Shown: positions 16,445 to 25,201 of the stretch, piece after piece | How positions within the stretch are numbered: position 1 is the first letter of the stretch | Layout: each line of letters starts with the position of its first letter | Origin: Sphingomonas metalli | GTDB taxonomy: Bacteria; Pseudomonadota; Alphaproteobacteria; Sphingomonadales; Sphingomonadaceae | Reading direction: 5' to 3' | Length of the DNA: 64,000 bases | Assembly: GCF_014641735.1 (NCBI RefSeq) | Contig: NZ_BMIH01000001.1 | Location: 1 to 64,000, forward strand | The notes under the pieces: generated by a model | The model's database searches: none | What the model was told of the DNA's origin: nothing | Seen by the model: only the letters and a program-made list of their open reading frames with translations | Program-made: the position numbers and the translations under genes

Positions 16445-18344
16445 AGGCCGCCAGCCCCTGGGTGTAGGGGATACGGAAGTCCTTCTCGCTGGTGATGACC
16501 AGCTGGGGCGTCTTCCAGGCGGTGACGTGGTTCACCGGGTTCCACTTCTCGAAGGCTGCGGGATCCTCGTAATAGGTCTTGCCGCCATGCTCCCACTCGT
16601 CGAACCAGAGCTCCTCGGTCTCATAGGCCATGGCGCGGGCGTCGAAGACGCCGTCATGCTGGACGATGCACTTGAACCGATCGGGCCAGTTGCCCTCGAT
16701 CCAGTTCATCATATAGCCGCCATAGGACGCGCCCATGGCGCAGGCATTGTCGGCGTCGAGCCAGCCGAACTTCGCGGTCGCGGCCGCGAGTCCCTTTTGC
16801 AGATCCTCGAGCGGCCAGCCGCCCCAGTTGTTGCTGATCGCGTCGGTGAAGCCCTGGCCATAGCCGGTCGACCCGTGGAAATCGACCGCGACCAGGCCGT
16901 AGCCCGCGCCCGCGAACACCGCCGGGTTCCAGCGATAGGACCAGCTGTTGTTGCTCGATCCCTGCGGCCCGCCATGGACCATGAAGGCGATCGGCACCTT
17001 GCCCGACGATCCGGACGGACGCACCGCATAGCCCCAGACGGTGTCGTCGTTCGCGCCCTTGAAGCTGAACCGCGTGACGGTCGGCATGTCGATCCCGGCG
17101 AGGCGGGTGGCGTTGACGCTGGTCAGGCGCTGCGGGCGATTGGGCTTCGCGACGAGATAGAAGTCGGACGTCGCGACAAGGCTGTCCATCGCCACCACGA
17201 CACCGCGGGGCGTGACCGCGACCGCGCTGACATGCCCCTCGCCCGTCATCCGCGTGACCTTGCCGCTTGCGGCATCGACGCGGAACAGGGGCACCTCCTG
17301 CGTGTCCTCGGCGGTGACGTAGAGCGAGCGGCCGTCCGGCGCCCAGGCGATCGACCCCACCGAACGGTCCCAGGCTTCGGTGACGGCGCGAACCTGTCCG
17401 GATGCCAGATCCCGGATCATCAGGACCTGGCGATCGGCCTCGAAGCCGGGCCGCTTCATCGCGAACCAGGCGAGACTGCGACCGTCGGGCGACACGCTGG
17501 GCTGGTTGTCGGTCGCCGTGTTGTCCGCCGTCAGGTTGACGGGCGGGGTTGAGCCGTCCGCGGGCGCGGAGAAGATGTCGAGATTGGTCGATGTCGATTC
17601 GATCCGGCCTGCCTCGCGCAGGGAGAAATAGACGGTGCGCGAATCGGGGCTCCAGGACACCTCCTCTCCGCCGCCGAAGGGCTTGGAGGGCGTGTCGCCG
17701 ACCAATTTGCCGGTGATCGGCACGCCGTCGCCCGGCGCGCCGTTGGGGCCGAGCGGCAGCACGAACAGCTGCGAGCGGGTGCCGTCCGCCCATGTATCCC
17801 AATGGCGGACGAAGAGCTGGTCGTAGGTGCGGCCCGACCCCGCATCGGCGGCCTTCTTCTCCATCGCCGGCGCGAGGCTGGGTGCACCCGGCTTGCGATC
17901 GGCCCAGACCAGCAGCCGCGACGCGTCCGGCGAGACCTTGAACCCGCCGAAACCGCCCTGGAAGCCGGTGAGCTTGCGCGGGCTGCCGCCGGCGACGGGG
18001 ATCGCCCAGACCGCGCCGTCGCCGCCGCCCTTGTCGGACGAGAAGTACACGGTGTCGCCGACGATCTGCGGGTCGTTCTCGTTGACGTCGGGCTCCGCGG
18101 CGAGCGGCTCGGGCCGGGCGTTGCGCCTGGTCAGGTCGAGCCGCCACAGGTCGAACCGACCGCGATCCTTGTCGATGTCGGTCTCGCGCTGCGCCCAGAC
18201 CAGCCAGTGCCCGTCCCGCGAGACGGTGGGGGTGCCGATACGGCTCAGCATCGTCACATCCTGGATCGTGAGCGGGCGGGCGGAGGCGGGTGCGGCGGCG
18301 AGCGCGACGAACGGCGCGAGGCCGGCGAGGAGGAGGTGCTTCAT
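16299..18344 (-). CDS. S9 family (prolyl oligopeptidase-type) serine peptidase, secreted
   Basis: This 681-residue protein has a Sec signal peptide (MKHLLLAGLAPFVALAAAPASA). A WD40-like beta-propeller occupies roughly residues 25-400 and an alpha/beta-hydrolase domain the C-terminus. Catalytic residues visible are Ser540 in GASYGGYM, Asp622 in SEKDFRIP and His654 in NENHWV. This is the acylaminoacyl-peptidase/DPP-like branch of S9, which cleaves short peptides in the periplasm. ATG 18344 is chosen because it begins the signal peptide; an upstream ATG at 18371 would add nine residues. Confidence 0.92.
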   Translation of the reverse strand: MKHLLLAGLAPFVALAAAPASARPLTIQDVTMLSRIGTPTVSRDGHWLVWAQRETDIDKDRGRFDLWRLDLTRRNARPEPLAAEPDVNENDPQIVGDTVYFSSDKGGGDGAVWAIPVAGGSPRKLTGFQGGFGGFKVSPDASRLLVWADRKPGAPSLAPAMEKKAADAGSGRTYDQLFVRHWDTWADGTRSQLFVLPLGPNGAPGDGVPITGKLVGDTPSKPFGGGEEVSWSPDSRTVYFSLREAGRIESTSTNLDIFSAPADGSTPPVNLTADNTATDNQPSVSPDGRSLAWFAMKRPGFEADRQVLMIRDLASGQVRAVTEAWDRSVGSIAWAPDGRSLYVTAEDTQEVPLFRVDAASGKVTRMTGEGHVSAVAVTPRGVVVAMDSLVATSDFYLVAKPNRPQRLTSVNATRLAGIDMPTVTRFSFKGANDDTVWGYAVRPSGSSGKVPIAFMVHGGPQGSSNNSWSYRWNPAVFAGAGYGLVAVDFHGSTGYGQGFTDAISNNWGGWPLEDLQKGLAAATAKFGWLDADNACAMGASYGGYMMNWIEGNWPDRFKCIVQHDGVFDARAMAYETEELWFDEWEHGGKTYYEDPAAFEKWNPVNHVTAWKTPQLVITSEKDFRIPYTQGLAAFTALQRRGVPSRLLVFPNENHWVLKPRNSRQWYGEVLGWLDRWTGRQR

Positions 18345-18408
18345 GGCGGGCAAGCTAAGCAGAAGCCGCAATCCGCATCAACCGGTTACGAACGTTACCG
18401 GTTTGAAG

Positions 18409-20028
18409 TCAGGTGCGCGCGCCCGGCTTGTCCAGGACCTGGCGGATGCGCTCGTTCAACTCGTTGCGGCGATAGGGCTTGCGGATCAGCTCGTAGGAGC
18501 GCGCGCCCTCGTCGATCGCCTCGTCGGCATAGCCGGTCGTCAACAGCACGGCGGTGTGGGGGTAATCGCGCCGTACCGCGTTGGCGAGCGCGACGCCGTT
18601 CATGCCGCCGGGCATCAGGATGTCGGTGAAGAGCAGGCGGTAGTCGGCGTCGGACTTCAGGAGTTCCAGCGCGGCGCGACCGCTGCTGACCAGGGACACT
18701 TCATACCCCAGGTCGCGCAGCATCTCGCGGCCGAGTTCGCCGACCTCGATCTGGTCCTCGACCATCAAAACCCGCTCCCGCCCGCCCTCGTTCGGCTTGG
18801 TCAGCGCCGGGGCGCGTTGCGGCATCGTACCGGTCGCGCGCGGGAACCAGAGCGAGAAGCAGGCGCCATGTCCGCCCTCCCCGCCATTGCGCACCGTCGC
18901 CAGCCCGCCGGACTGGCGCATGAAGCCATAGACCATCGCGAGCCCCAGGCCGGTGCCCTTGCCCATCTCCTTGGTCGTGAAGAAGGGATCGAAGACCTTG
19001 TCGACGATCGCGGTGTCGATTCCCGGACCATCGTCGCTGATGGTGACGACGGCATATTCGCCCGCATCGATCTTCTGCCCGACGGCCGGATCGTCCTGCG
19101 GCAGGACCATATTGTGCGTGCGGATCGTGATCCTGCCCTTGCCGCCCGTTGCATCGCGCGCATTGGCGACGATGTTAAGCAGCGCCATCTCGGCCTGGAC
19201 GGGATCGATGCGGCAGTTCCAGAGATGATCGTCGAGCTTGCGGACGACCTCGACGCCGTCGCCCGCAGTCCGGTCGATGATCGGGCGGAAGCCGTCGATC
19301 AGCTGGTTGAAGTTGAGCAGCCGGTCGCGCAGTTCCTGCTTCCGCGCGAAGGCGAGCAATTGCTGGGTGAGCGTCGCGCCGCGCGCGGCGGAGGTCGCGA
19401 TCGCTTCCACGGCACGACGGCCGGAGCGATCGTCCGCCGGGAGCCGCGCCTCCAGCATGTCGACATAGCCCAGGATGACCTGCAGCAGATTGTTGAAGTC
19501 GTGCGCGATGCCGCCGGTCAGCTTGCCGACCGCTTCCATCTTCTGCGCCTCGTGCAGCGCCTCTTCGGCTTCGCGGCGGCGGGAAATGTCGAGCTGGGAG
19601 CCGAAATAATAGAGAAGCTGGCCATTCTCGTCGAAGACTGGCGAGACGAACAGCGCGTTCCAGAAGGTGGAGCCGTTCTTCCGATAGTTCAGGACCTCGA
19701 CCGAGGCCTCTTCCTGCTTGGCAATCGCCGATCGCACTTGGTTGATCGCCTCCGGGTCGGTCTCGGGACCCTGGAGAAAGCGGCAGTTGCTGCCGAGAAT
19801 CTCCTCCTCGCGATAGCCGGTCATGAAGGTGAACGCGTCGTTGCAGAAGATGATCGGATTGTCCGGCTGATGCGGATCGGTGACGATCATCGGCATCCGC
19901 GTCGTCTTGACGGCAGCGAAGAAGATGTCGTGAGGGGCACCATGGGGCGGCCGGTGATCGCTCACCGGCGGTGACGAGGCCCGACCCCGCTCGTCGTCGG
20001 GCAATTCGGGAGGCTGTTGCCCGACCAT
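18409..20028 (-). CDS. LOV-domain blue-light histidine kinase with C-terminal receiver
   Basis: The domains in this 539-residue cytosolic protein are: a PAS/LOV domain (about 35-150) with the flavin-adduct motif GSNCRFLQG (Cys82); a histidine kinase of the HWE/HisKA type with GGIAHDFNN (His176), N box NIVANARDA, G1 DDGPGID and G2 GKGTGLGLAMV; and a receiver domain (about 415-535) with phospho-acceptor Asp469 (FTDILMPGGMNG) and Lys517. LOV Cys forms a covalent FMN adduct under blue light and so controls the kinase. There is no membrane segment. The output partner is not encoded next to it. Such LOV-HK-RR hybrids regulate general stress or attachment in other alphaproteobacteria. Confidence 0.93.
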   Translation of the reverse strand: MVGQQPPELPDDERGRASSPPVSDHRPPHGAPHDIFFAAVKTTRMPMIVTDPHQPDNPIIFCNDAFTFMTGYREEEILGSNCRFLQGPETDPEAINQVRSAIAKQEEASVEVLNYRKNGSTFWNALFVSPVFDENGQLLYYFGSQLDISRRREAEEALHEAQKMEAVGKLTGGIAHDFNNLLQVILGYVDMLEARLPADDRSGRRAVEAIATSAARGATLTQQLLAFARKQELRDRLLNFNQLIDGFRPIIDRTAGDGVEVVRKLDDHLWNCRIDPVQAEMALLNIVANARDATGGKGRITIRTHNMVLPQDDPAVGQKIDAGEYAVVTISDDGPGIDTAIVDKVFDPFFTTKEMGKGTGLGLAMVYGFMRQSGGLATVRNGGEGGHGACFSLWFPRATGTMPQRAPALTKPNEGGRERVLMVEDQIEVGELGREMLRDLGYEVSLVSSGRAALELLKSDADYRLLFTDILMPGGMNGVALANAVRRDYPHTAVLLTTGYADEAIDEGARSYELIRKPYRRNELNERIRQVLDKPGART

Positions 20029-20078
20029 CTAGCGCGCAACCGGGCAGGAGACCGGCTTGTTCCCGCCCTTGCTCATGG

Positions 20079-20642
20079 TCAGCGCGGCGCGCGGGTGATC
20101 TTGGCGATCTCCGCGGCCACCATCTCCTCGACCATCGCCGGCAGATGGGTGTCGAGCCACTCGGCGAGCATCGGCCGCAGCATCGCGCGGACCAGCCCTT
20201 CCAGCGTGTTGTCGTCCGCCTTCGGGGACGACGGCGATTCGGCGCGGACGATCAGGCGGCTGAGATTGTCGAGGGCGTTGCGGCTCGCTTCCGCCGCGCC
20301 CGCGGACAGGATCGATCCGGCTGCCGGCGACGGGGCTGCCGCCCGCACGGCGGGAGCGGGATCGGCGACGTGCGAATCGGCCATGACAGGCTCCTGCTCC
20401 TCAACCTCTTCGGCGATGTCGTCATCGACCACGACCGGCGGCGATACCTCGGCGGGAACGGGTAGGATCGGATCGCTGAGCTCCAGCACCTCGCCCTCGT
20501 CGTCCGCCTCGACCGGTGCGGCGGGCGGGGCCGGCGGCGCCGTGCGCGGCGCGCGACGCGCCCTGACCGGTCCTTCGCCCTCTTCGGCGATGATCCGCTT
20601 GATGGACGACAGGATCTCTTCCATCGACGGCTCGGCGCTCAT
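20079..20642 (-). CDS. PopZ-like polar organizing protein (DUF2497)
   Basis: This 187-residue protein has the PopZ layout. A short N-terminal helix (SAEPSMEEILSSIKRIIAEE) is nearly diagnostic, a Pro/Ala/acidic disordered linker follows, and a C-terminal helical oligomerisation region (LEGLVRAMLRPMLAEWLDTH) contains conserved Leu/Trp positions. In Caulobacter, PopZ forms polar condensates and anchors ParB/parS. ATG 20642 (MSAEPS) is preferred; three codons upstream there is another ATG. Confidence 0.88.
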   Translation of the reverse strand: MSAEPSMEEILSSIKRIIAEEGEGPVRARRAPRTAPPAPPAAPVEADDEGEVLELSDPILPVPAEVSPPVVVDDDIAEEVEEQEPVMADSHVADPAPAVRAAAPSPAAGSILSAGAAEASRNALDNLSRLIVRAESPSSPKADDNTLEGLVRAMLRPMLAEWLDTHLPAMVEEMVAAEIAKITRAPR

Positions 20643-20684
20643 GTCCCCCATGTCCCGCTCTGTTCCCGCATCGGCCCCCCGCCC

Positions 20685-22229
20685 CTATTGGCGGTTCGGT
20701 GAATCCGCACCTGTGGTTAATGCAGGGCTCCTGTCAACATTCGCGTCGAGCATCGGGTCGAGCGGACGACGTACGGTCGCATTCTGCGCGGCGATGCCGG
20801 CCGTGGTCGTCGCTACGGGCCGCGGCTGCGGGTCGCTGTCGAAGTCGTTGATGCGGTTGCGCACGCGCTTGTAGTTGGCGACCGGGTCGTAGAGTGCGCC
20901 GCCTTCGAGGCCGAGATCGCGCGCCTCTGCCCGTCCCATCGCGGCGAGGAGCGCGAAGCCGGCGACATAGGCGTCGCGACGCGCGGTGACGAGCGTCACC
21001 TGGCTGTTCAGCAGCTCCTGTTCGGCGTTGAGGATGTCGAGCACGGTGCGCGTGCCGACGCTGTTCTCCGCGCGCACGCCCTCGAGCGACAATTTGTTGG
21101 CGTTCACCGCCGTTTCCGAGGAGGCGATGACCTGTTGCGAGGAGCGCCAGATCGCGAAGGCGGAGCGCGCCTGAGCGATCACGTTCCGCTCGGTCGCGGT
21201 CAGCTGCTCGATCGCCTGGCTCTGCAGCGCCTGGGCCTGCCGGACCTGGGCCGCCGGCCGGCCGCCCTGGAACAGCGGCAGGGTGAGCTGGATACCCGCG
21301 GTCGCGGTCGTGACGGCGTTGGGCACGCGCGTACCCGTGATCGCCGTCGGCACCGAGCCCAGGTAATTGAAGTAGTTGCCCTGCCCGACCGCCGACACGC
21401 GCGGGAGACGCTGGGCACGGGCGACGCCGACGTCATAGGCGCTGGCGTCGCGCGCGCGTTGCGCGGCGAGGATCTGCGGATTGCCCGCCAGCGCCTCGGA
21501 TACGGCGATGTCGGGACTCGCGGGCAGATTGGGCAGCTGCGGCGGTTCGTCCAAGGTTCCGGGAGCGGAGCCGACGATGTTCAGATAGGTTTCGCGGCTG
21601 GAGATCAGCTGCGCCTCGGCCGACTGGAGCTGCGCGCGGGCCAGGGCCAGTCGCGCCTCGGACTGCGCCACGTCGGTGCGGGTCAGGTCGCCCACCTGGA
21701 ACCGGTCGCGGCTGGCGTTGAGGTTCGTCTCAAGCACGCGGACATTCTGCGTGTTCAGGCCGACGATCGCCTCGTCGCGGATCACGTTCATATAGGCCGC
21801 GACGACGTTGGTGAAGAGCGACGCCTCGGTGCCGCGCAGGTTCGCGCGACCGGCTTCGACCCGCGCCTCCGCCGCGCGCACGTTGTTGCGGACCGCTCCG
21901 CCCTGGAACAGCGGGACCGACAGCTGCGCCGTCCCGGTCGCGGAGCGTTCGGGATTGAGGAAGTTGTTGCTCGCCTGCAGCGCGTTCTCCGTCAGCGCGC
22001 CGTTCAGGTTCGCGCCCGGCAGGCCGCTGGCCCGTGCGATCGGCACCGTCTCGTCGGTCGCGCGCAGCGAGGCCCGCTGACCGGTGATCGTCGGATTGCC
22101 GTTATAGGCCTGCAGCAACGCCTCGCGGAGCGTCTCTGCCGACGCCGCCGGGGAGACGAGCGGGAGGACGAAGGCGCAAGTGAGGGTGGCGCCCCTGCGA
22201 AGGGCGCGGTGTCTCGGGCGGTGGACCAT
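20685..22229 (-). CDS. TolC family outer membrane efflux protein
   Basis: This 514-residue protein has a signal peptide (start near MVHRPRHRALRRGATL, cleavage after SPAASA) and two TolC/OEP repeats rich in long Ala/Gln/Arg helices. Family hallmarks are the LREALLQAYNGNPTI start, SVPLFQGGAVRNNV and LTLPLFQGGRPAAQVRQAQ. It would form the trimeric outer-membrane exit duct of type I secretion or RND export. It is five bases downstream of the PCMT-like gene on the same strand, an arrangement frequent in sphingomonads and rhizobia. ATG 22229 is the first start outside that gene. Confidence 0.9.
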   Translation of the reverse strand: MVHRPRHRALRRGATLTCAFVLPLVSPAASAETLREALLQAYNGNPTITGQRASLRATDETVPIARASGLPGANLNGALTENALQASNNFLNPERSATGTAQLSVPLFQGGAVRNNVRAAEARVEAGRANLRGTEASLFTNVVAAYMNVIRDEAIVGLNTQNVRVLETNLNASRDRFQVGDLTRTDVAQSEARLALARAQLQSAEAQLISSRETYLNIVGSAPGTLDEPPQLPNLPASPDIAVSEALAGNPQILAAQRARDASAYDVGVARAQRLPRVSAVGQGNYFNYLGSVPTAITGTRVPNAVTTATAGIQLTLPLFQGGRPAAQVRQAQALQSQAIEQLTATERNVIAQARSAFAIWRSSQQVIASSETAVNANKLSLEGVRAENSVGTRTVLDILNAEQELLNSQVTLVTARRDAYVAGFALLAAMGRAEARDLGLEGGALYDPVANYKRVRNRINDFDSDPQPRPVATTTAGIAAQNATVRRPLDPMLDANVDRSPALTTGADSPNRQ

Positions 22230-22234
22230 GGTGG

Positions 22235-22942
22235 TTAGAACCGAAAGCCTGAAGGGACGGAAAAGCCCGGAAGCACGACACACTCGGCATCGACGAACGG
22301 CACGACGCCATGGCCGCTCGTCGTCCGCCGACCGCTGGCGAGGCGGGTCACCCCGCGCTCGATCAGGCCGGTCGCGATGCGGCCGCCGGGACGCAGCTGC
22401 GCGACCAGCGCCTCCGGCAGCGTCTCGACCGCGCCGTCGACCAGCAGCAGGTCGAAGGGTCCGTGGTCCGGCGCGCCTTCGGCCAGCGGACCCTCGACGA
22501 CGGTGACGCCGTCGGTATCGGCCAGGCGCTCGCGCGCGATCGCCGCGAGCGACGCGTCGCTTTCCACGGCGGTGACGCGGGCGCCGAGAAGCGCGAGAAG
22601 CGCGGTGGAATAGCCCGTCGCCGCGCCGATCAGCAGCACGCGATCCTCAGCCAGCACCTCGGCCTCGGTCAGCAGCCGACCGGTCGCCATCGGGGGATTG
22701 AGGAACCGGCCCGCACCCAACGGCACGGCGCGATCGATATAGGCGGCCGCCCGCTGCGCTGCCGGCACGAAGGCCTCGCGCGGAACGGTGCCCATCGCCG
22801 CGACGACGCGGACGTCGTCGACGCCCGTCGTGCGCAGCTGGCTCGACACCATCGCCTGGCGCATCACCTCGCTGTCCGCCATGGCCAGATCGCCGCCGGG
22901 GATCGCCCCCGATGTGGTCGCGAATGTCGTCATCGTCGTCAT
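22235..22942 (-). CDS. Protein-L-isoaspartate O-methyltransferase-like protein
   Basis: This 235-residue SAM-dependent methyltransferase of the PCMT fold has NPPMATGRLLTEAEVL (family substrate-site region), motif I VLLIGAATGYSTALLALLG and an acidic AVESD. The order of motifs fits PCMT. The family repairs isoaspartyl residues, although the paralogue next to tolC often lacks proven activity. Motif I has GAATG instead of the usual GTGSG, so catalysis may differ. ATG 22942 has AGGGTGG upstream; a start at 22882 (MADSEVMRQ) is also possible. It probably forms one operon with the TolC gene. Confidence 0.85.
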   Translation of the reverse strand: MTTMTTFATTSGAIPGGDLAMADSEVMRQAMVSSQLRTTGVDDVRVVAAMGTVPREAFVPAAQRAAAYIDRAVPLGAGRFLNPPMATGRLLTEAEVLAEDRVLLIGAATGYSTALLALLGARVTAVESDASLAAIARERLADTDGVTVVEGPLAEGAPDHGPFDLLLVDGAVETLPEALVAQLRPGGRIATGLIERGVTRLASGRRTTSGHGVVPFVDAECVVLPGFSVPSGFRF

Positions 22943-23073
22943 GCCCCACCCTTACGCCTAGCGTCTTATTCATGCAATACACTGTTGCGTCAACGGGCTT
23001 CGTATCGCGTAGCCGCCGGAGCGCCAAGGCGAAAGGCGCGCGCGGCACGTCGCCGACGCGGATTGCGGGCACG

Positions 23074-23112
23074 GGAAGGGGCGACGGACCCCCGTGGATC
23101 CGCCGCCCCTTC
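23074..23112. terminator. Strong GC hairpin downstream of the first flp gene
   Basis: GAAGGGGCGACGGACC and GGATCCGCCGCCCCTTC can pair over about 16 bp with a few G:T pairs. It lies between the pilin gene and the PCMT gene, 40 bp after the pilin stop on the minus strand. There is no clear T run, so it could be a terminator without a U tract or an mRNA 3' stabiliser. Confidence 0.4.
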
Positions 23113-23151
23113 TGTCTTCCGTCGCTGCGATCCCCGTCGGGATCGAGGCGA

Positions 23152-23313
23152 TCAGCCGAGCTTGTTGCCGACCGTGTTGAAGGTCGTGCTCAGCTTGGTG
23201 CCCAGCGACGACATCGCGCCGATCGCGGCAACCGCGATCAGGGCGGCGATCAGGCCGTACTCGATGGCGGTGGCACCCTTCTTGTTCTTCAGAATCTTGC
23301 GGATCGTCTGCAT
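23152..23313 (-). CDS. Flp/Fap-type pilin
   Basis: This 53-residue class IVb pilin precursor has a charged leader (MQTIRKILKNKKG) followed by the Flp signature ATAIEYGLIAALIAVAAIG, where Glu is position 5 of the mature pilin after prepilin peptidase cleavage at the Gly. ATG 23313 has GGAG six bases upstream; upstream ATGs would spoil the short leader. No tad/cpa assembly genes are in the window, so these pilin genes stand apart from the assembly cluster or the cluster was displaced. Confidence 0.9.
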   Translation of the reverse strand: MQTIRKILKNKKGATAIEYGLIAALIAVAAIGAMSSLGTKLSTTFNTVGNKLG

Positions 23314-23436
23314 TCCGGTCTCCATTGTGCGAAGCTTCATCACCCGGCCGGGCCGGGTAGATACCGGGCCAGCAATTGGGAAAATAATGGGCTGGGGTTG
23401 AAAAAGGCTTAAACTGCACGGCCTTCGACGAAATCG

Positions 23437-23628
23437 TCAGCGCGCGTTGACCACCTTGTTGCTGACGACGTCCCACATGGCCGAGGTCTTGGTCGCGAAG
23501 GTCGACAGGGCGCCGATCATCGCCAGCACGATCAAAGCGATGATCAGTCCATATTCCACGGCGGTAGCGCCCCGCTGATCGGCAGCGATGAAGCGGACAA
23601 GGCGGCGAAGGGCGCTGAGGGCGAGCAT
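23437..23628 (-). CDS. Second Flp/Fap-type pilin
   Basis: This 63-residue paralogue of the neighbouring pilin is 123 bp upstream on the same strand. It has leader MLALSALRRLVRFIAADQRG, then ATAVEYGLIIALIVLAMIG with the position-5 Glu and a more divergent C-terminus (MWDVVSNKVVNAR). Two unlike Flp pilins in tandem suggest major and minor subunits. It is the last chromosomal gene before the tRNA-Cys and prophage. Confidence 0.85.
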   Translation of the reverse strand: MLALSALRRLVRFIAADQRGATAVEYGLIIALIVLAMIGALSTFATKTSAMWDVVSNKVVNAR

Positions 23629-23781
23629 GGGCCGGGGGTAGCCCGATATGATTAAGGCTTGCTCAACATGCCCCGCTTCTGCGGCGAGTTCGACGGAAAG
23701 AAAGCCGACAATCGAACAAGTTGCATTCGGCGCTTGACGCATCGGCCGAAAGCGCGGAAATGCCCGCCTCCACCGCATCGA

Positions 23782-23822
23782 GGCCCGATGGCGGAGTGGT
23801 TACGCAGAGGACTGCAAATCCT
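23782..23822 (+). pseudogene. tRNA-Cys(GCA) 5' half, prophage attL
   Basis: GGCCCGA acceptor strand, D arm (GGCGGAGTGGTTACGC) and the anticodon arm GAGGACTGCAAATCCT with GCA are intact. After that the match stops: no T arm, no TCGGGCC acceptor partner and no CCA follow within 300 bp. The integrase gene lies just to the right with its 3' end facing this site. The break is therefore the left prophage junction, with the crossover in or just after the anticodon stem (about 23808-23822). The 3' half is expected at attR beyond the window. Confidence 0.82.
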
Positions 23823-23922
23823 GCGACAGCCGAGGATTTAGGCCGATAGTACGCGGTGTTTCGCGTCTGTTCGCTTCGTGGAGTTGTGCGGGGTACAGCC
23901 GCCCGCTGCGTACTTTCCAACA

Positions 23923-24960
23923 TCATGCCGATGCCTCCATTTTGGCAATTGCAGCCTTCGCACGCAACCGCTGCGAGGCGTATTTGAGAGCCATCCGGAA
24001 GGTCTGGTGGCCCAACACCGATTCGATCTCAGCGACGGTGCAACCGGCCTCTTCCATGCGCGAGCCGGCAGCGTAGCGCAGACCATGCATCGAGCGATCG
24101 TCCGGCATCGCGGCGACCTTGCTGACGCGGCGCCGGACAGCCTGCGATAGTCCATTGGCGGTGTAGGCCTTGCCGCCTTCCGTGGTGCAGATGACCACGC
24201 CCTGCCGCTTCAGCGCGTCTAGGTGCTTCCGCAGTACGCTGTGACAGGCGATGTCCAACAGCGCCGTGGTCTTGGACTGCCGGACGCGGATCACGTCGCC
24301 CTGGTACTGCTGCCACGTCATGCGAACCACGTCCTCACGGCGCTGGCCCGTGTAGAGGGCGATCAGCACCGGCGTGACGAGATGCTCCGGCGCACCCTTC
24401 AGGAACGCGGCGATCTCGGCATCCGACCAGACCACGATCTCGCGAGCCCCGCCCTTCCGTTTGATCTTCTTGATGCCCTTGGCCGGGTTGAACCCTTCTG
24501 GCACGTGGCCGGCCTCATCTGCCCAGCTGTAAAGGCGGGAGAGCATCTGCTTGATCTTGTGCGCCTTGCGTGTCGTCGTCGCGTGATCGTCGCGCACGGC
24601 TTTCAGGATTGCCCGGCTGGCTAGAGCGAAACGCACCTGCCCAAGCTCATCCTTCAGCAAGCCGAGGGTGCGCGCGTAATCAGTCTGCGTCGAGTCGGCG
24701 AGGTTTCGAAACTCCGGGCTGCGTTGATACTCGGCGATCAGCCAGGCGAACGTGCTGCGCGAGGGTGGTGCTACCTTCTTGGCTTCAACGACCGCCAACA
24801 ACTCGGCATAGCGCTGCATGAACGCTGCGCGCTCCGGTTGCTTCGACCAATGCAGGCCCTTCTCATGCGGCAGCGGCACATCGCCGGTCAGCTTATGGCG
24901 AAACCGCCAGTACGCCCCCTTCGACAGGTAGGTGAAGCGCAGCGGGTTAGCCACGGGCAC
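23923..24960 (-). CDS. int: Tyrosine-type site-specific integrase
   Basis: This is a roughly 345-residue phage recombinase. The N-terminal arm/SAM-like domain is followed by a catalytic domain with Arg in LYTGQRREDVVRM, the box HGLRYAAGSRMEEAG, GHQTFRMALKYAS (His) and the nucleophile Tyr in KYASQ. It integrates the phage into tRNA-Cys and sits next to attL. GTG 24960 overlaps the end of the excisionase-like gene and gives translational coupling; an upstream ATG at 25014 lies deep inside that gene and is less likely. Confidence 0.93.
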   Translation of the reverse strand: MPVANPLRFTYLSKGAYWRFRHKLTGDVPLPHEKGLHWSKQPERAAFMQRYAELLAVVEAKKVAPPSRSTFAWLIAEYQRSPEFRNLADSTQTDYARTLGLLKDELGQVRFALASRAILKAVRDDHATTTRKAHKIKQMLSRLYSWADEAGHVPEGFNPAKGIKKIKRKGGAREIVVWSDAEIAAFLKGAPEHLVTPVLIALYTGQRREDVVRMTWQQYQGDVIRVRQSKTTALLDIACHSVLRKHLDALKRQGVVICTTEGGKAYTANGLSQAVRRRVSKVAAMPDDRSMHGLRYAAGSRMEEAGCTVAEIESVLGHQTFRMALKYASQRLRAKAAIAKMEASA

Positions 24961-25201
24961 GATTCGCGAAGAAACGCGCCTCCTCGTCTGCGACCGCGCG
25001 AGGATCCGCCTCAACCGGCTGATCAGCCATGCGGTCTACCCACAGATCGAGGTCGCGGATATCGTACAGGACGCGCCGGCCCACGCGGCGGCATTGCAGC
25101 TCGAGCCCCCGCAAGGTGGTCTGCGACAGGGACAGGTATTCCGCAGCATCCGCCTCCGACAGAAGCCGGGGCCAGCGCCCGATGAAAGCCGGTGCGTTCA
25201 C
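24947..25201 (-). CDS. Excisionase-like helix-turn-helix protein
   Basis: The 84-residue product starts at GTG and overlaps the preceding small gene (GTGA). RLLSEADAAEYLSLSQTTLRGLE is a MerR/AlpA-type helix-turn-helix, followed by the wing VGRRVLYDIRDLDLWVDRM. Small proteins of this kind directly upstream of int act as recombination directionality factors. The C-terminal acidic/basic tail is not conserved. The position between early genes and int supports an Xis role, but none is proven. Confidence 0.75.
   Translation of the reverse strand: MNAPAFIGRWPRLLSEADAAEYLSLSQTTLRGLELQCRRVGRRVLYDIRDLDLWVDRMADQPVEADPRAVADEEARFFANRARG

Noticed and set aside
17827..19974. 715-codon plus-strand frame antisense to the S9 peptidase and LOV kinase
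   Set aside because: It runs across two well-supported genes and has shadow-type composition; high GC content keeps antisense frames open.
23811..24100. Group I intron splitting the tRNA-Cys anticodon arm
   Set aside because: No 3' exon (T arm and acceptor strand) follows, and an integrase gene begins directly; prophage insertion explains the break.
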